A DNA stretch of 53,788 nt from Lachnospiraceae bacterium UBA1818 (GTDB taxonomy: Bacteria; Bacillota; Clostridia; Lachnospirales; Lachnospiraceae). This document shows, in pieces, positions 34,496 through 42,686 of this stretch. A program made the position numbers and the translations under genes. The stretch lies in assembly GCA_904419285.1 (NCBI GenBank), contig CAJFQZ010000018.1, forward strand, positions 1 through 53,788. Direction: 5' to 3'. How positions within the stretch are numbered: the first letter of the stretch is position 1; the number at the start of each line of letters is the position of its first letter. Under the pieces are notes generated by a model. It was not told the origin of the DNA. It did not search any database and saw only the letters and a list, made by a program, of their open reading frames with translations.

Positions 34496-35689
34496 ATGAA
34501 AACATTACAGGATTACATTGATAAACTGAATGCCCTGAACTTTAAAGATATGTACAACGGAGACTTCTTCCTGACCTGGGAGAAGACAGACGATGAGCTT
34601 GAGGCCGTCTTCACCGTGGCAGATGCGCTCCGTTATATGAGAGAGCACAACATTTCCACAAAGGTATTCGAGAGCGGTCTCGGAATCTCCCTGTTCCGCG
34701 ACAATTCCACCCGCACCCGCTTCTCCTTCGCCTCCGCCTGCAACATGCTGGGCCTTGAGGTACAGGACCTGGACGAGGGCAAATCCCAGGTGGCCCACGG
34801 CGAGACGGTACGTGAGACAGCAAACATGATCTCTTTCATGGCTGACGTCATCGGAATCCGCGACGATATGTACATCGGCAAAGGAAACGCCTACATGCAT
34901 GAAGTCGTGGACGCTGTGACACAGGGAAATAAGGACGGCATCCTGGAGCAGAAACCGACTCTCGTGAACCTGCAGTGCGATATCGACCATCCGACTCAGG
35001 CAATGGCGGACATGCTCCACATCATCCACGAGTTCGGCGGAGTTGAGAATCTGAAGGGCAAGAAGATCGCAATGTCATGGGCATACTCTCCGTCTTACGG
35101 CAAGCCGCTCTCCGTTCCCCAGGGCGTCATCGGTCTGATGACCCGTTTCGGAATGGACGTTGTGCTCGCCCATCCGGAAGGATATGAGGTGTTCCCGGAA
35201 GTGGAGGCTGTTGCCGCAGAGAACGCAGCGAAGTCCGGCGGATCCTTCACAAAGACAAACAATATGGCAGAGGCATTCAAAGACGCCGACATCGTATATC
35301 CGAAAAGCTGGGCTCCGTTCGCTGCCATGGAGAAACGTACGGAACTGTACGGCAGCGGCGACTTCGAGGGCATCAAAGAGCTGGAGAAGGAACTGCTGGC
35401 TCAGAATGCACAGCACAAAGACTGGGCGTGCACAGAAGAGCTCATGGCAACGACAAAAAATGGCAAAGCGCTCTACCTGCACTGTCTGCCGGCTGATATC
35501 ACCGGCGTGAGCTGCGAGGAAGGCGAGGTTGACGCAAGCGTATTCGACCGCTACAGAGATCCGCTCTACAAAGAGGCAAGCTACAAGCCTTACATCATCG
35601 CAGCGATGATCTTCCTTGCGAAGTTCGCCGATCCGGCCGACATCCTCAAGAAGCTGGAAGAAAGAGCGACGCCGAGGATCTTCGAGTAA
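34496..35689 (+). CDS. ygeW: YgeW knotted carbamoyltransferase
   Basis: A 397-residue protein of the aspartate/ornithine carbamoyltransferase superfamily. The carbamoyl-phosphate loop is STRTR (71-75, in '[21 protein letters not shown]'), with '[25 protein letters not shown]', '[16 protein letters not shown]' and '[10 protein letters not shown]'. Length and motifs match the YgeW clade, distinct from ArgF and PyrB. AGGAGG lies ten bases before the ATG. With carbamate kinase three genes on, it probably runs in the phosphorolytic direction, giving carbamoyl phosphate from a ureido intermediate such as ureido-diaminopropionate (inference). Confidence 0.94.
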   Translation: MKTLQDYIDKLNALNFKDMYNGDFFLTWEKTDDELEAVFTVADALRYMREHNISTKVFESGLGISLFRDNSTRTRFSFASACNMLGLEVQDLDEGKSQVAHGETVRETANMISFMADVIGIRDDMYIGKGNAYMHEVVDAVTQGNKDGILEQKPTLVNLQCDIDHPTQAMADMLHIIHEFGGVENLKGKKIAMSWAYSPSYGKPLSVPQGVIGLMTRFGMDVVLAHPEGYEVFPEVEAVAAENAAKSGGSFTKTNNMAEAFKDADIVYPKSWAPFAAMEKRTELYGSGDFEGIKELEKELLAQNAQHKDWACTEELMATTKNGKALYLHCLPADITGVSCEEGEVDASVFDRYRDPLYKEASYKPYIIAAMIFLAKFADPADILKKLEERATPRIFE

Positions 35690-35808
35690 ACATATCAGAT
35701 TCTGCAGGCGGAATATTCCTGCAGAGATCAAATCCGGGGCGCAGGAGGACGAAAACGGAGCTGCGCCCTGAAAATACATCAATAAATTCATCAGGAGGTA
35801 ATCTGACC

Positions 35809-36192
35809 ATGTTAAAATATGTTGAAACAAAAAACGCACCTGCAGCAATCGGACCGTATTCCCAGGGCATCGTCCTGAACGGAATCGCATTCTTTTCCGG
35901 ACAGATCCCGCTTTCTCCCGAGACAGGGGAAGTTGTGGGGACTACCATCGAAGAGCAGGCAGAGCAGGTCATGAAAAATGTAGGCGCACTTCTGGAGAGT
36001 CAGGGCGCGTCCTTTACAGACGTTGTAAAGACCACCTGCTTCCTTGCAGATATGGGCGATTTCGCCGCATTTAACGAAGTATATGCAAAATACTTCACAG
36101 GGAATCCGGCCCGCTCTTGCGTCGCTGTCAAAGATCTTCCGAAGGGAGTGCTCTGCGAGGTAGAGACCATTGCTTCTGTAAAAGAGGACTGA
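35809..36192 (+). CDS. ridA: RidA family enamine/imine deaminase
   Basis: A 127-residue RidA/YjgF protein. The conserved '[26 protein letters not shown]' start, the catalytic arginine in 'NPARSCVAV' and the glutamate in 'CEVETIASV' are present. AGGAGG precedes the ATG. RidA hydrolyses reactive 2-aminoacrylate, which diaminopropionate ammonia-lyase is expected to release, so its place after ygeX-ygeY-ygeW makes metabolic sense. It lies 16 bases before arcC. Confidence 0.95.
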   Translation: MLKYVETKNAPAAIGPYSQGIVLNGIAFFSGQIPLSPETGEVVGTTIEEQAEQVMKNVGALLESQGASFTDVVKTTCFLADMGDFAAFNEVYAKYFTGNPARSCVAVKDLPKGVLCEVETIASVKED

Positions 36193-36208
36193 TCACAGGA
36201 GGCAGGTT

Positions 36209-37153
36209 ATGAAAAAGAAGAAACGAATCGTCATCGCCCTGGGCGGGAACGCCCTCGGCAATACCCTGCCGGAACAGATGAAAGCCGTAAAGATCACATC
36301 CCGTGCGATCGTTGATCTGATCGAAGAGGGCTGTGAAGTCGTCGTCGCTCACGGCAACGGCCCCCAGGTGGGCATGGTGAACAACGCCATGATCGCGCTC
36401 ACACACGAGGATCCGCAGCAGCCCAATACGCCGCTGTCCGTCTGCGTGGCGATGAGCCAGGCGTACATCGGATACGATCTGCAGAATGCGCTCAGGGAAG
36501 AACTTCTCAACAGAAATATCACAGACATCCCTGTGGCTACCATGATCACTCAGGTCAGAGTAGATCCCGGCGATCCGGCTTTTGAACATCCATCCAAACC
36601 GATCGGAAGATTCATGACCAAAGAACAGGCTGATATGATGTCTGAAAAATATGATTATATCATGAAGGAGGATGCCGGCCGCGGCTACCGCCGTGTGGTC
36701 GCCTCTCCGAAGCCACAGGAGATCATTGAGATCGGAACGATCCGCAATATGGTAGATTCCGGTGATCTCGTCATCGCATGCGGGGGCGGCGGCATCCCTG
36801 TCACGCGCCAGGGGAACCACTTAAAGGGCGCCAGCGCGGTCATTGACAAAGACTTTGCCAGCTGTCTGCTTGCGAAGGAGCTGGACGCAGATTTTCTGAT
36901 CATCCTGACCGCAGTGGAAAAGGCTGCGATCAATTACGGTAAACCGGATGAGAAATGGCTGGATGACATCACAGTGGATGAGGCGAAACAGTATATCGCC
37001 GAGGGGCACTTCGCTCCCGGATCTATGCTGCCGAAGGTGCAGGCCGCCGTTGATTTTGCCGCGTCGAAGCCCGGCAGGCAGTCGCTCATCACTCTGCTTG
37101 AGAAGGCCCGCGACGGGATTCTCGGGAAAACAGGGACTCGAATCCATCTGTAG
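36209..37153 (+). CDS. arcC: Carbamate kinase
   Basis: A 314-residue amino-acid-kinase-fold enzyme making ATP from carbamoyl phosphate and ADP. Signatures: 'IVIALGGNALGN' at the N-terminus, 'VVAHGNGPQVGM', 'TMITQVRVD', 'VIACGGGGIPV', 'AVIDKDFASCLLAKELDADFLIILTAVEKAAINYG' and 'GSMLPKVQAAVDF'. AGGAGGCAG lies before the ATG. It is the last gene of the rightward operon and is followed by a strong terminator. It corresponds to yqeA of the E. coli cluster and would be the ATP-yielding step. Confidence 0.96.
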   Translation: MKKKKRIVIALGGNALGNTLPEQMKAVKITSRAIVDLIEEGCEVVVAHGNGPQVGMVNNAMIALTHEDPQQPNTPLSVCVAMSQAYIGYDLQNALREELLNRNITDIPVATMITQVRVDPGDPAFEHPSKPIGRFMTKEQADMMSEKYDYIMKEDAGRGYRRVVASPKPQEIIEIGTIRNMVDSGDLVIACGGGGIPVTRQGNHLKGASAVIDKDFASCLLAKELDADFLIILTAVEKAAINYGKPDEKWLDDITVDEAKQYIAEGHFAPGSMLPKVQAAVDFAASKPGRQSLITLLEKARDGILGKTGTRIHL

Positions 37154-37228
37154 ACTGAGTCAGACCGCATCAGTGCAGTCTGAGACAGATTCCATTTGAC
37201 GACTTACTATAACTCCTAAAAATAGAAC

Positions 37229-37276
37229 AAGGGTATCCTGAAGCTTTGCCATGTCGCTTCAGGATACCCTTCATTT
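37229..37276. terminator. Bidirectional terminator between arcC and nrdJ
   Basis: Perfect 16-base arms (37229-37244 and 37256-37271, core GGGTATCCTGAAGC) with an 11-base loop. T-rich sequence follows on the plus strand. It can serve both converging operons. Confidence 0.85.
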
Positions 37277-37284
37277 TTCAAAAC

Positions 37285-39576
37285 CTAGTGACATTTGCTC
37301 CATCCGCAGCACTTGCAGATATTGCAGCCTTCTTCAAATACCAGCGGTTCGCCGCATTCAGGACAGTACATCCTGTCCGTCTCAGTTTCCGTGTTCACAG
37401 CCTTCGGCTTCGGCGCCTTCTCTGTCCTGCGGGCTGCCGCGGACCTGTTCCCGCCGTTTTTCTCTGCCAGCTCCTCCTGCATCTCATTGTACATATCCAT
37501 CAGGGCGTTTCCCACAGCCATCGGACAGCAGGCACCCTTGCTCGTATCTTTTCTCGACACTCTTCTTGCCGTATAAGACGGGCAGGAACCGCTGGAATTG
37601 AGCTGATCTACGATCGTCTCAATATCGATGCCTCCTCTGGCACTGATCGAGATCATACGGGAGAGGCCGACCATAAAGTTATTGCAGCCTCCGGTGGAGC
37701 CTTTGCTCAGATAAGTCTCCAGCAGTGCTCCGGTATGGGGATCAAAGAGCGCGATACAGTGCAGGCTTCCGCAGCCGGTAGTCAGCTTCCTCTTCTTTCC
37801 GACAACGTCATCTGTCACCAGGAGGATCTCGCCGCGCTTCAGTCCTTCCCCTGCTGAGAGCTTCTTTGTCTCCTTCTTGTCACTTGTGTTCAGTATTCCG
37901 ATCCTCTTGCAGCCGTCGCGGAAGATCGTGATGCCCTTGAGTCCCTTTTCATAGGCATACATATACAGATTCTCCGTCTCCTCCACAGTAAATCTGTTAG
38001 GCACATTCACTGTGGAACTGATAGAGGCATCAATGTGAGTCTGCCATACAGCCTGCATATCAATCCTCTGACGGTAGTCCAGTGTCATCGCAGTCACGAA
38101 ATAATCCGGCAGATCCGCATCATTTCTGATTCCGTGCTGCTTCATATAATTCTCCACGATCTTGGTATATACTTTGTAGTACACATCCGTCCCGTGGAGA
38201 GACTCTGTCTTGCGCTCATAATAATTCGCATAGACCGGCTCGATGCCCCCGGAGATGCCCAGCATCGTGGAGAGCGTTCCTGTAGGCGCTATGGTGAGAA
38301 GCTGGGAATTTCTCATGCCGTATTTCCGGACCAGCTCCCTTGTCTTCTCCGTTGTATTGGCTTCAAAATACGGAGTCGACGTGATCTCCTCTGTATTGCA
38401 CGCGGCGAACGGTCCCTTTTCCTTCGCCAGCATCGCTGATGCCGCGATCGCCGAGTCCGCCATGGCGAATCCGATATTGTCGCACATCTCCACAGCATCC
38501 TCTTCCCCGTAGGTAAGGCCGAGTTTGATCAGGCAGTCCGCCAGTCCCATAATGCCAAGACCGATCTGCCTCCACTCCGCCACGCTCTCCCTCTGCTCTT
38601 CCAGGGGATGGAGCGGAAGCCCTTCCTCGAGCACCTCGTTCAGCGCGCGCACCGCCACGTCCACACAGTGCTTCAGCCCTTCAAAATCAAACTGGGCATG
38701 GTCCGTAAACGGATCCTGCACGAACTCCGACAGGTTGATGCTTCCGAGCAGGCAGCTCCCGCCCGCAGGCAGAGGTTCCTCCGCGCAGGGATTGACTCCC
38801 GCATAAGAGAACTCTTTCGTATTGCTCAGAAGGTTCCACCCCTCGATCCTGTCCCAGAACAGCGCGCCCGGCTCTGCATAATCCCAGTTCGTCTCCGCGA
38901 TTCTGCGGAAAAGCTCCCTTGCATTGACGCTGCGCTCGATGACTTCCCCAGTCGCCTCCCTCTTATAATGGAGCAGATACTCCTCATTCTTCTTCACTGC
39001 CTCCATGAAATCCTCATGGATCCGCACGGAAATATTCGCCTTTGTCACTTTCTCAAGATCTGTCTTCAGATCAATAAATTCCTCCACATCCGGATGGGAA
39101 CAGTCGATGGAGATCATCAGCGCTCCTCTTCTTCCGTTCTGCCCGATCAGCGCTGTCACAAGAGAATACAGTTCCATGAAGGAAACCGAGCCGCTCGTCT
39201 CTTTCGCTGCATTGTTGATCTTCGCGCCTCTGGGGCTCAGCTTTGAGATATCCACGCCGCATCCGCCGCCGTAGCTGTAAGTCCGCGCCAGCTTCTTTGC
39301 ACAGTCGAAAATACTCTCTATATTGTCCTCCGGAGGATCGATCACATAGCAGTTGGAGTAGGTCACCTTTCTGCCCTGCTGATCCAGCCCCCTGTTCGAC
39401 AGGATCCTTCCCCCGAACAGGAATTTTTTCTTTCGGATATACTCCGCTATCTCCTCATTTCCTCCGCTGATACGCGTGATCCACTCATCAAAGCTCTCTC
39501 CGTCATTGCAGTACTTCTTCGTCCAGATATCCGTCCCGAGCTGATTCTCCTCGCCCAGCCATTCTTCTACTGTCAT
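37285..39576 (-). CDS. nrdJ: Adenosylcobalamin-dependent (class II) ribonucleoside-diphosphate reductase
   Basis: A 763-residue enzyme making deoxyribonucleotides with a B12 radical. Visible motifs: 'GGRILSNRG' and 'NCYVIDPPED' near the start, 'TYSYGGGCGVDISKLSPRGA', 'NGRRGALMISIDCSHPD', active-site 'NPCAEEPLPAGGSCLLGS' and 'TIAPTGTLSTMLGISGGIEP'. A C-terminal Cys-rich zinc ribbon ('CPECGEPLVFEEGCNICKCCGWSKC') probably carries the redox cysteines for re-reduction. No cobalamin riboswitch is seen upstream. The leader contains a strong hairpin and two NrdR-box-like palindromes. It is transcribed alone, convergent with arcC. Confidence 0.94.
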   Translation of the reverse strand: MTVEEWLGEENQLGTDIWTKKYCNDGESFDEWITRISGGNEEIAEYIRKKKFLFGGRILSNRGLDQQGRKVTYSNCYVIDPPEDNIESIFDCAKKLARTYSYGGGCGVDISKLSPRGAKINNAAKETSGSVSFMELYSLVTALIGQNGRRGALMISIDCSHPDVEEFIDLKTDLEKVTKANISVRIHEDFMEAVKKNEEYLLHYKREATGEVIERSVNARELFRRIAETNWDYAEPGALFWDRIEGWNLLSNTKEFSYAGVNPCAEEPLPAGGSCLLGSINLSEFVQDPFTDHAQFDFEGLKHCVDVAVRALNEVLEEGLPLHPLEEQRESVAEWRQIGLGIMGLADCLIKLGLTYGEEDAVEMCDNIGFAMADSAIAASAMLAKEKGPFAACNTEEITSTPYFEANTTEKTRELVRKYGMRNSQLLTIAPTGTLSTMLGISGGIEPVYANYYERKTESLHGTDVYYKVYTKIVENYMKQHGIRNDADLPDYFVTAMTLDYRQRIDMQAVWQTHIDASISSTVNVPNRFTVEETENLYMYAYEKGLKGITIFRDGCKRIGILNTSDKKETKKLSAGEGLKRGEILLVTDDVVGKKRKLTTGCGSLHCIALFDPHTGALLETYLSKGSTGGCNNFMVGLSRMISISARGGIDIETIVDQLNSSGSCPSYTARRVSRKDTSKGACCPMAVGNALMDMYNEMQEELAEKNGGNRSAAARRTEKAPKPKAVNTETETDRMYCPECGEPLVFEEGCNICKCCGWSKCH

Positions 39577-39692
39577 TGCCTTGTCCCTCTTTTCACCTTT
39601 TTAGCATATTGTCCGCAGACCTTCTGTCCCGCTGCAGACAGACCCGCTTTTTGCGCCAGCCGCAGAAAACGCCCCTGGCTTCTGCATATATG

Positions 39693-39723
39693 CGGGTGAT
39701 AACATATAAAATGTTATCACCCG
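39693..39723. promoter_or_regulatory. Perfect 13-bp hairpin in the nrdJ leader
   Basis: CGGGTGATAACAT (39693-39705), loop ATAAA, ATGTTATCACCCG (39711-39723). Only a weak T run follows, so it is more likely a regulatory stem or operator than a terminator. Confidence 0.5.
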
Positions 39724-39749
39724 TTTCAGATAATATCAAGGCTTGACAT

Positions 39750-39786
39750 CCTGGAATATATTGTTCCAACCACAAAATATTGTGTT
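39750..39786 (-). promoter_or_regulatory. Two candidate NrdR boxes upstream of nrdJ
   Basis: On the leftward strand, CAATATTTTG and CAATATATTC each differ by one base from the NrdR core CWATATATWG. They are 19 bases apart start to start, closer than usual NrdR pairs, so the call is tentative. Confidence 0.4.
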
Positions 39787-39893
39787 TTTCATGCTTTTTT
39801 CACACATTCACTTGAATCGGCCATTTTCCTTATATTCCCATTTTCATGTGATCCGCCGTTTCCGGGGACCGGGACCGTGCTGCGGAGAAACAA

Positions 39894-39928
39894 AAAGAGG
39901 ACGCCACAGCTTTGGCATCCCCTGCTCA
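39894..39928 (-). terminator. Terminator after the phosphatidyltransferase gene
   Basis: Leftward stem GGATGCCA/TGGCGTCC (one G-T pair) followed by TCTTTTTG. Confidence 0.65.
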
Positions 39929-39955
39929 TCCAGATCTGCTTATTTACTTTGCTCT

Positions 39956-40546
39956 TCAGCGGACTGTCCCGCTGTCCTTTCCGCTTTTCCCTCTCAGGAT
40001 CCTGCTGAACTTCCGTATGTACATGACAAACGCCAGAAGCATAAAGCAGCCGCTCACTGCGATCAGGACATTTGCCAGAGAATACGGGATCCACGGTATA
40101 AAGATCAGTATGACCATGACCGCATAGAATACAGCCGTATTCACCTTACCGTACCACATAGCGCCGTCATTGTGCTCCGTCTTCTCCAGTACCTTATACC
40201 CTGCTGCCGCCACAAGGATCTCCTTCACAAGGAAGAGTGCGAACACCGCGCGCAGCAGCGGATATTCTGAGAGGAGGCAGACGATCAGCACACACTGTGT
40301 GAGCTTGTCCGCAATGGGATCCAGTATCTTCCCGATCTCGCTGACCATGTTCCACCTTCTCGCGATCTTCCCGTCAAGAAAATCTGTCACTGCCGAGAGG
40401 AGCAGCACGCCTGTCAGCCAGTATCTCTTGTTCTCTATCTCCGACGCATAGTACATCCAGAGAAATACTCCTGCAAGTATAAAACGGAACAGACTCAGTG
40501 CATTTGGTATCGTGAAAATATCTTTTTTACTGTTCACAAATTTCAT
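39956..40546 (-). CDS. pgsA: CDP-alcohol phosphatidyltransferase (PgsA-like)
   Basis: A 196-residue membrane enzyme of phospholipid synthesis, probably CDP-diacylglycerol-glycerol-3-phosphate phosphatidyltransferase. The full catalytic signature is present: D55, D58-G59, A62-R63, G72, D76 and D80 (D-x2-DG-x2-AR-x8-G-x3-D-x3-D), with about five or six hydrophobic segments. Related enzymes with the same motif (phosphatidylserine or cardiolipin synthases) are possible. It seems to be monocistronic. Confidence 0.88.
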   Translation of the reverse strand: MKFVNSKKDIFTIPNALSLFRFILAGVFLWMYYASEIENKRYWLTGVLLLSAVTDFLDGKIARRWNMVSEIGKILDPIADKLTQCVLIVCLLSEYPLLRAVFALFLVKEILVAAAGYKVLEKTEHNDGAMWYGKVNTAVFYAVMVILIFIPWIPYSLANVLIAVSGCFMLLAFVMYIRKFSRILRGKSGKDSGTVR

Positions 40547-40751
40547 TTTATCATTCCTCCGTCCGTATGGGAGAGGAAGGCCCCCTCCCCTGCCGGCGCC
40601 TTTCTTCCTATGGTAATCATTGTACCCTTTGACCGGAGAAATGGCAAGGCAAATCTTATTTTGCCCTCATGAGCTATTCTATCCTTCTCAGTTTTTCCAC
40701 TATGCTGCCTTTATTCCATACCCTGTCAATGATCCAGGCAATGACCGCAGG

Positions 40752-41804
40752 TCACACCATCCTCTCCAGCATCACTTCCACGACTCCTCCGCACACCATA
40801 CCTTCGTCCTCCGCCGCTTCCATCGTCAGGTCCGCCTCGCAGATCTGGAATTCCTTTTCTCCGGTCCGCATCATGAGCAGCGCCTTCTGCACGATCTCGC
40901 TTTCCACGCAGCCGCCGCCGATCGTATCCACTGTGGCTCCGTCCTCAAAGATCAGCATCTTCGTCCCGGTTCCTCTGGGCGCAGAGCCTTTTCTCGAGAT
41001 GATCGTCGCCAGCACCTTCTGTCTGCCGTCGTCCGCAAGGATGGCGGACAGGAGCGCCTCCGGATAACCTCCGCATTTCGATCCGCTGTGCTTCACCTGG
41101 ATGATCTCCGCCATGATAGAGACTGCGATCTCTTCCGGAGTCTCAGCACCGATCTTCAGGCCGATCGGTGTGTGCACGCTGTCCAGGAGCTCACGGCTGA
41201 TCCCCTTCGCCGCCAGCTGGTCCTTCACGATCGCCACGCGCCTCCTGCTGCCCATCATCCCCACATAGGCGCAGGTCTTCTTCAGGATGCTCTCCAGGCA
41301 GATGGTGTCATACCGATGCCCTCTCGTCACAATGACAAACCAGGAATCCGAATCTCCTCTGACTCCTTCCAGAGCTTCTTCAAAAGGCTCGCAGATCACG
41401 GTGTCTGCCCCTGCAGCTCTGGCATTGTCTGCGAATTTCGGCCGGTCCTCCAGCACTGTCACTGTGAAGCCCAGCATCTTTCCGATGCGGATAACCGGCA
41501 TGGACACATGTCCTCCGCCGCAGATGATCAGCCTGGGAGTCCTTCCGATGCGCTCGCGGAAAACCGGCGCAGAGCTTTCATCCACAGCAGGAGCTGCATC
41601 TTTCACAGTCTCTCCGAAGGGATCTTCAGAAGCCGGCGCACACTCTCCGCAGGAATCTTCCCCGGTCCCGTTTCGGACAAGATACTTTTCTCCCGCATGA
41701 CTGCCGCTCAGGACCGTCTCCGCCCAGATATCGCCGGAACTTTCGCCGAGCGCCTCCGACAGCCGGATATAAAATTCCTTCTGATCCAGTCTTTCTCTCT
41801 TCAT
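40752..41804 (-). CDS. XdhC/CoxI family protein with reversed domain order
   Basis: A 350-residue protein from ATG 41802-41804 (GGAGG nine bases upstream). Residues about 90-240 are the XdhC Rossmann domain ('LIICGGGHVSMPVIRIGKMLGFTVTVLEDRPKFA', 'VIVTRGHRYDTICLESIL', 'YVGMMGSRRRV', 'IGLKIGAETPEEIAVSI'). Residues about 265-350 are the XdhC/CoxI domain ('ATIISRKGSAPRGTGTKMLIF', 'TIGGGCVESEIVQKAL', 'MVCGGVVEV'). In canonical XdhC the CoxI domain comes first. XdhC binds molybdenum cofactor and inserts it, sulfurated, into xanthine dehydrogenase; this protein may serve the Xdh 20 kb to the left. It is isolated between pgsA and the metallopeptidase gene. Confidence 0.88.
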   Translation of the reverse strand: MKRERLDQKEFYIRLSEALGESSGDIWAETVLSGSHAGEKYLVRNGTGEDSCGECAPASEDPFGETVKDAAPAVDESSAPVFRERIGRTPRLIICGGGHVSMPVIRIGKMLGFTVTVLEDRPKFADNARAAGADTVICEPFEEALEGVRGDSDSWFVIVTRGHRYDTICLESILKKTCAYVGMMGSRRRVAIVKDQLAAKGISRELLDSVHTPIGLKIGAETPEEIAVSIMAEIIQVKHSGSKCGGYPEALLSAILADDGRQKVLATIISRKGSAPRGTGTKMLIFEDGATVDTIGGGCVESEIVQKALLMMRTGEKEFQICEADLTMEAAEDEGMVCGGVVEVMLERMV

Positions 41805-41849
41805 TCCGTATTTCCTCCCTGCCGCCTCTGTGCTTTTCAGGCATGCAGA

Positions 41850-41893
41850 AGAGGCTGTCAAAATTCACATTTTGCAGTCTCTTCTGCCCATAC
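41850..41893. other. Long imperfect hairpin upstream of the XdhC-like gene
   Basis: GCAGAAGAG-G-CTG pairs with CAG-T-CTCTTCTGC around an AT-rich loop that itself pairs AAAT/ATTT. It lies in the leader of the xdhC-like gene; it could be a 5' regulatory structure or an insertion remnant. Confidence 0.45.
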
Positions 41894-42035
41894 GGTCTCA
41901 TTATATCATAGGCTGAAATGAAAAAAAAGAAGTATCCGTCAGCCTTCTCAGCTGTCCGGAACCTTCTTTTGTGCTTGCGTTTTCACCCGATCTCCTGTTA
42001 CACTGATTACATTAAAAAAGAGGTGAACTTATCAG

Positions 42036-42602
42036 ATGAAACATCCTTTTGAATACGAGATCATATACAGCCGCCGCAGAACTGCCGCCATCCAGGTCAC
42101 ATCCGACGGGAAAGTCCTGGTGCGCGCGCCCTTCCGATGCCCCCGCTCCTTCATCGATTCATTTCTTCTCCAGAAAGAGGACTGGGTGCTGAAGCATCTG
42201 GAGCAGGCGGAAAAAAACAGGGGAAAGTGCCCGGACCCTGAACGTCCGCCCCTGTCTGAAGCGGAACGCGCCCGCTATATCAAGATCGCCCGTGATATTT
42301 TCACCCGCAAGACAGAATACTACGCGCGGCTCATGGGAGTAACCTACGGGCGCATCTCCATCCGCGAGCAGAAGACCCGCTGGGGGAGCTGCAGCAGCAA
42401 GGGAAACCTGAACTTTAACTGGCGGCTGATCCTTGCCCCGGAGGAAGTGCTGGACTATGTGGTCGTCCACGAGCTTGCCCACCGCCGGGAAATGAACCAT
42501 TCCAAAGCATTCTATGCCGTCGTTGAATCCATGCTGCCTGATTACCGCAGGGCTCAGAAATGGCTCAGAGATAACGGGCAGTCACTCTGGTACGCCGTGT
42601 AA
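42036..42602 (+). CDS. YgjP-type M48-like zinc metallopeptidase (DUF45)
   Basis: A 188-residue protein. The zinc motif HELAH (H145, E146, H149) is followed by NHSKAF (H155), and 'WGSCSSKGNLNFNWRLILAP' is the DUF45/YgjP hallmark. Members resemble SprT/WSS1 proteases; E. coli YgjP has been linked to nucleotide pyrophosphatase activity, so the true substrate is uncertain. Rightward, isolated, with GAGGTGA before the ATG. Confidence 0.9.
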   Translation: MKHPFEYEIIYSRRRTAAIQVTSDGKVLVRAPFRCPRSFIDSFLLQKEDWVLKHLEQAEKNRGKCPDPERPPLSEAERARYIKIARDIFTRKTEYYARLMGVTYGRISIREQKTRWGSCSSKGNLNFNWRLILAPEEVLDYVVVHELAHRREMNHSKAFYAVVESMLPDYRRAQKWLRDNGQSLWYAV

Positions 42603-42686
42603 GTTTATACCATGCTTTTCTTCTGTGCAGTTTCTTTCTGCACAGCAGTCTGTCCTTACGCCATACATTCCCCCTGCGCCCCATTG

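Larger units (their letters stand above)
39577..39955. other. Intergenic region between nrdJ and the phosphatidyltransferase gene
   Basis: About 380 bases without a supported gene. It holds the nrdJ leader: a GC-rich section at 39630-39690, a perfect hairpin at 39693-39723 and two NrdR-like boxes at about 39750-39785. The terminator of the next gene lies at its right end. I see no B12 box of the usual cobalamin riboswitch type. Confidence 0.5.

Noticed and set aside
39577-39790. Cobalamin riboswitch upstream of nrdJ
   Set aside because: No B12 box or matching conserved core is visible; the GC-rich part does not show the expected pattern.
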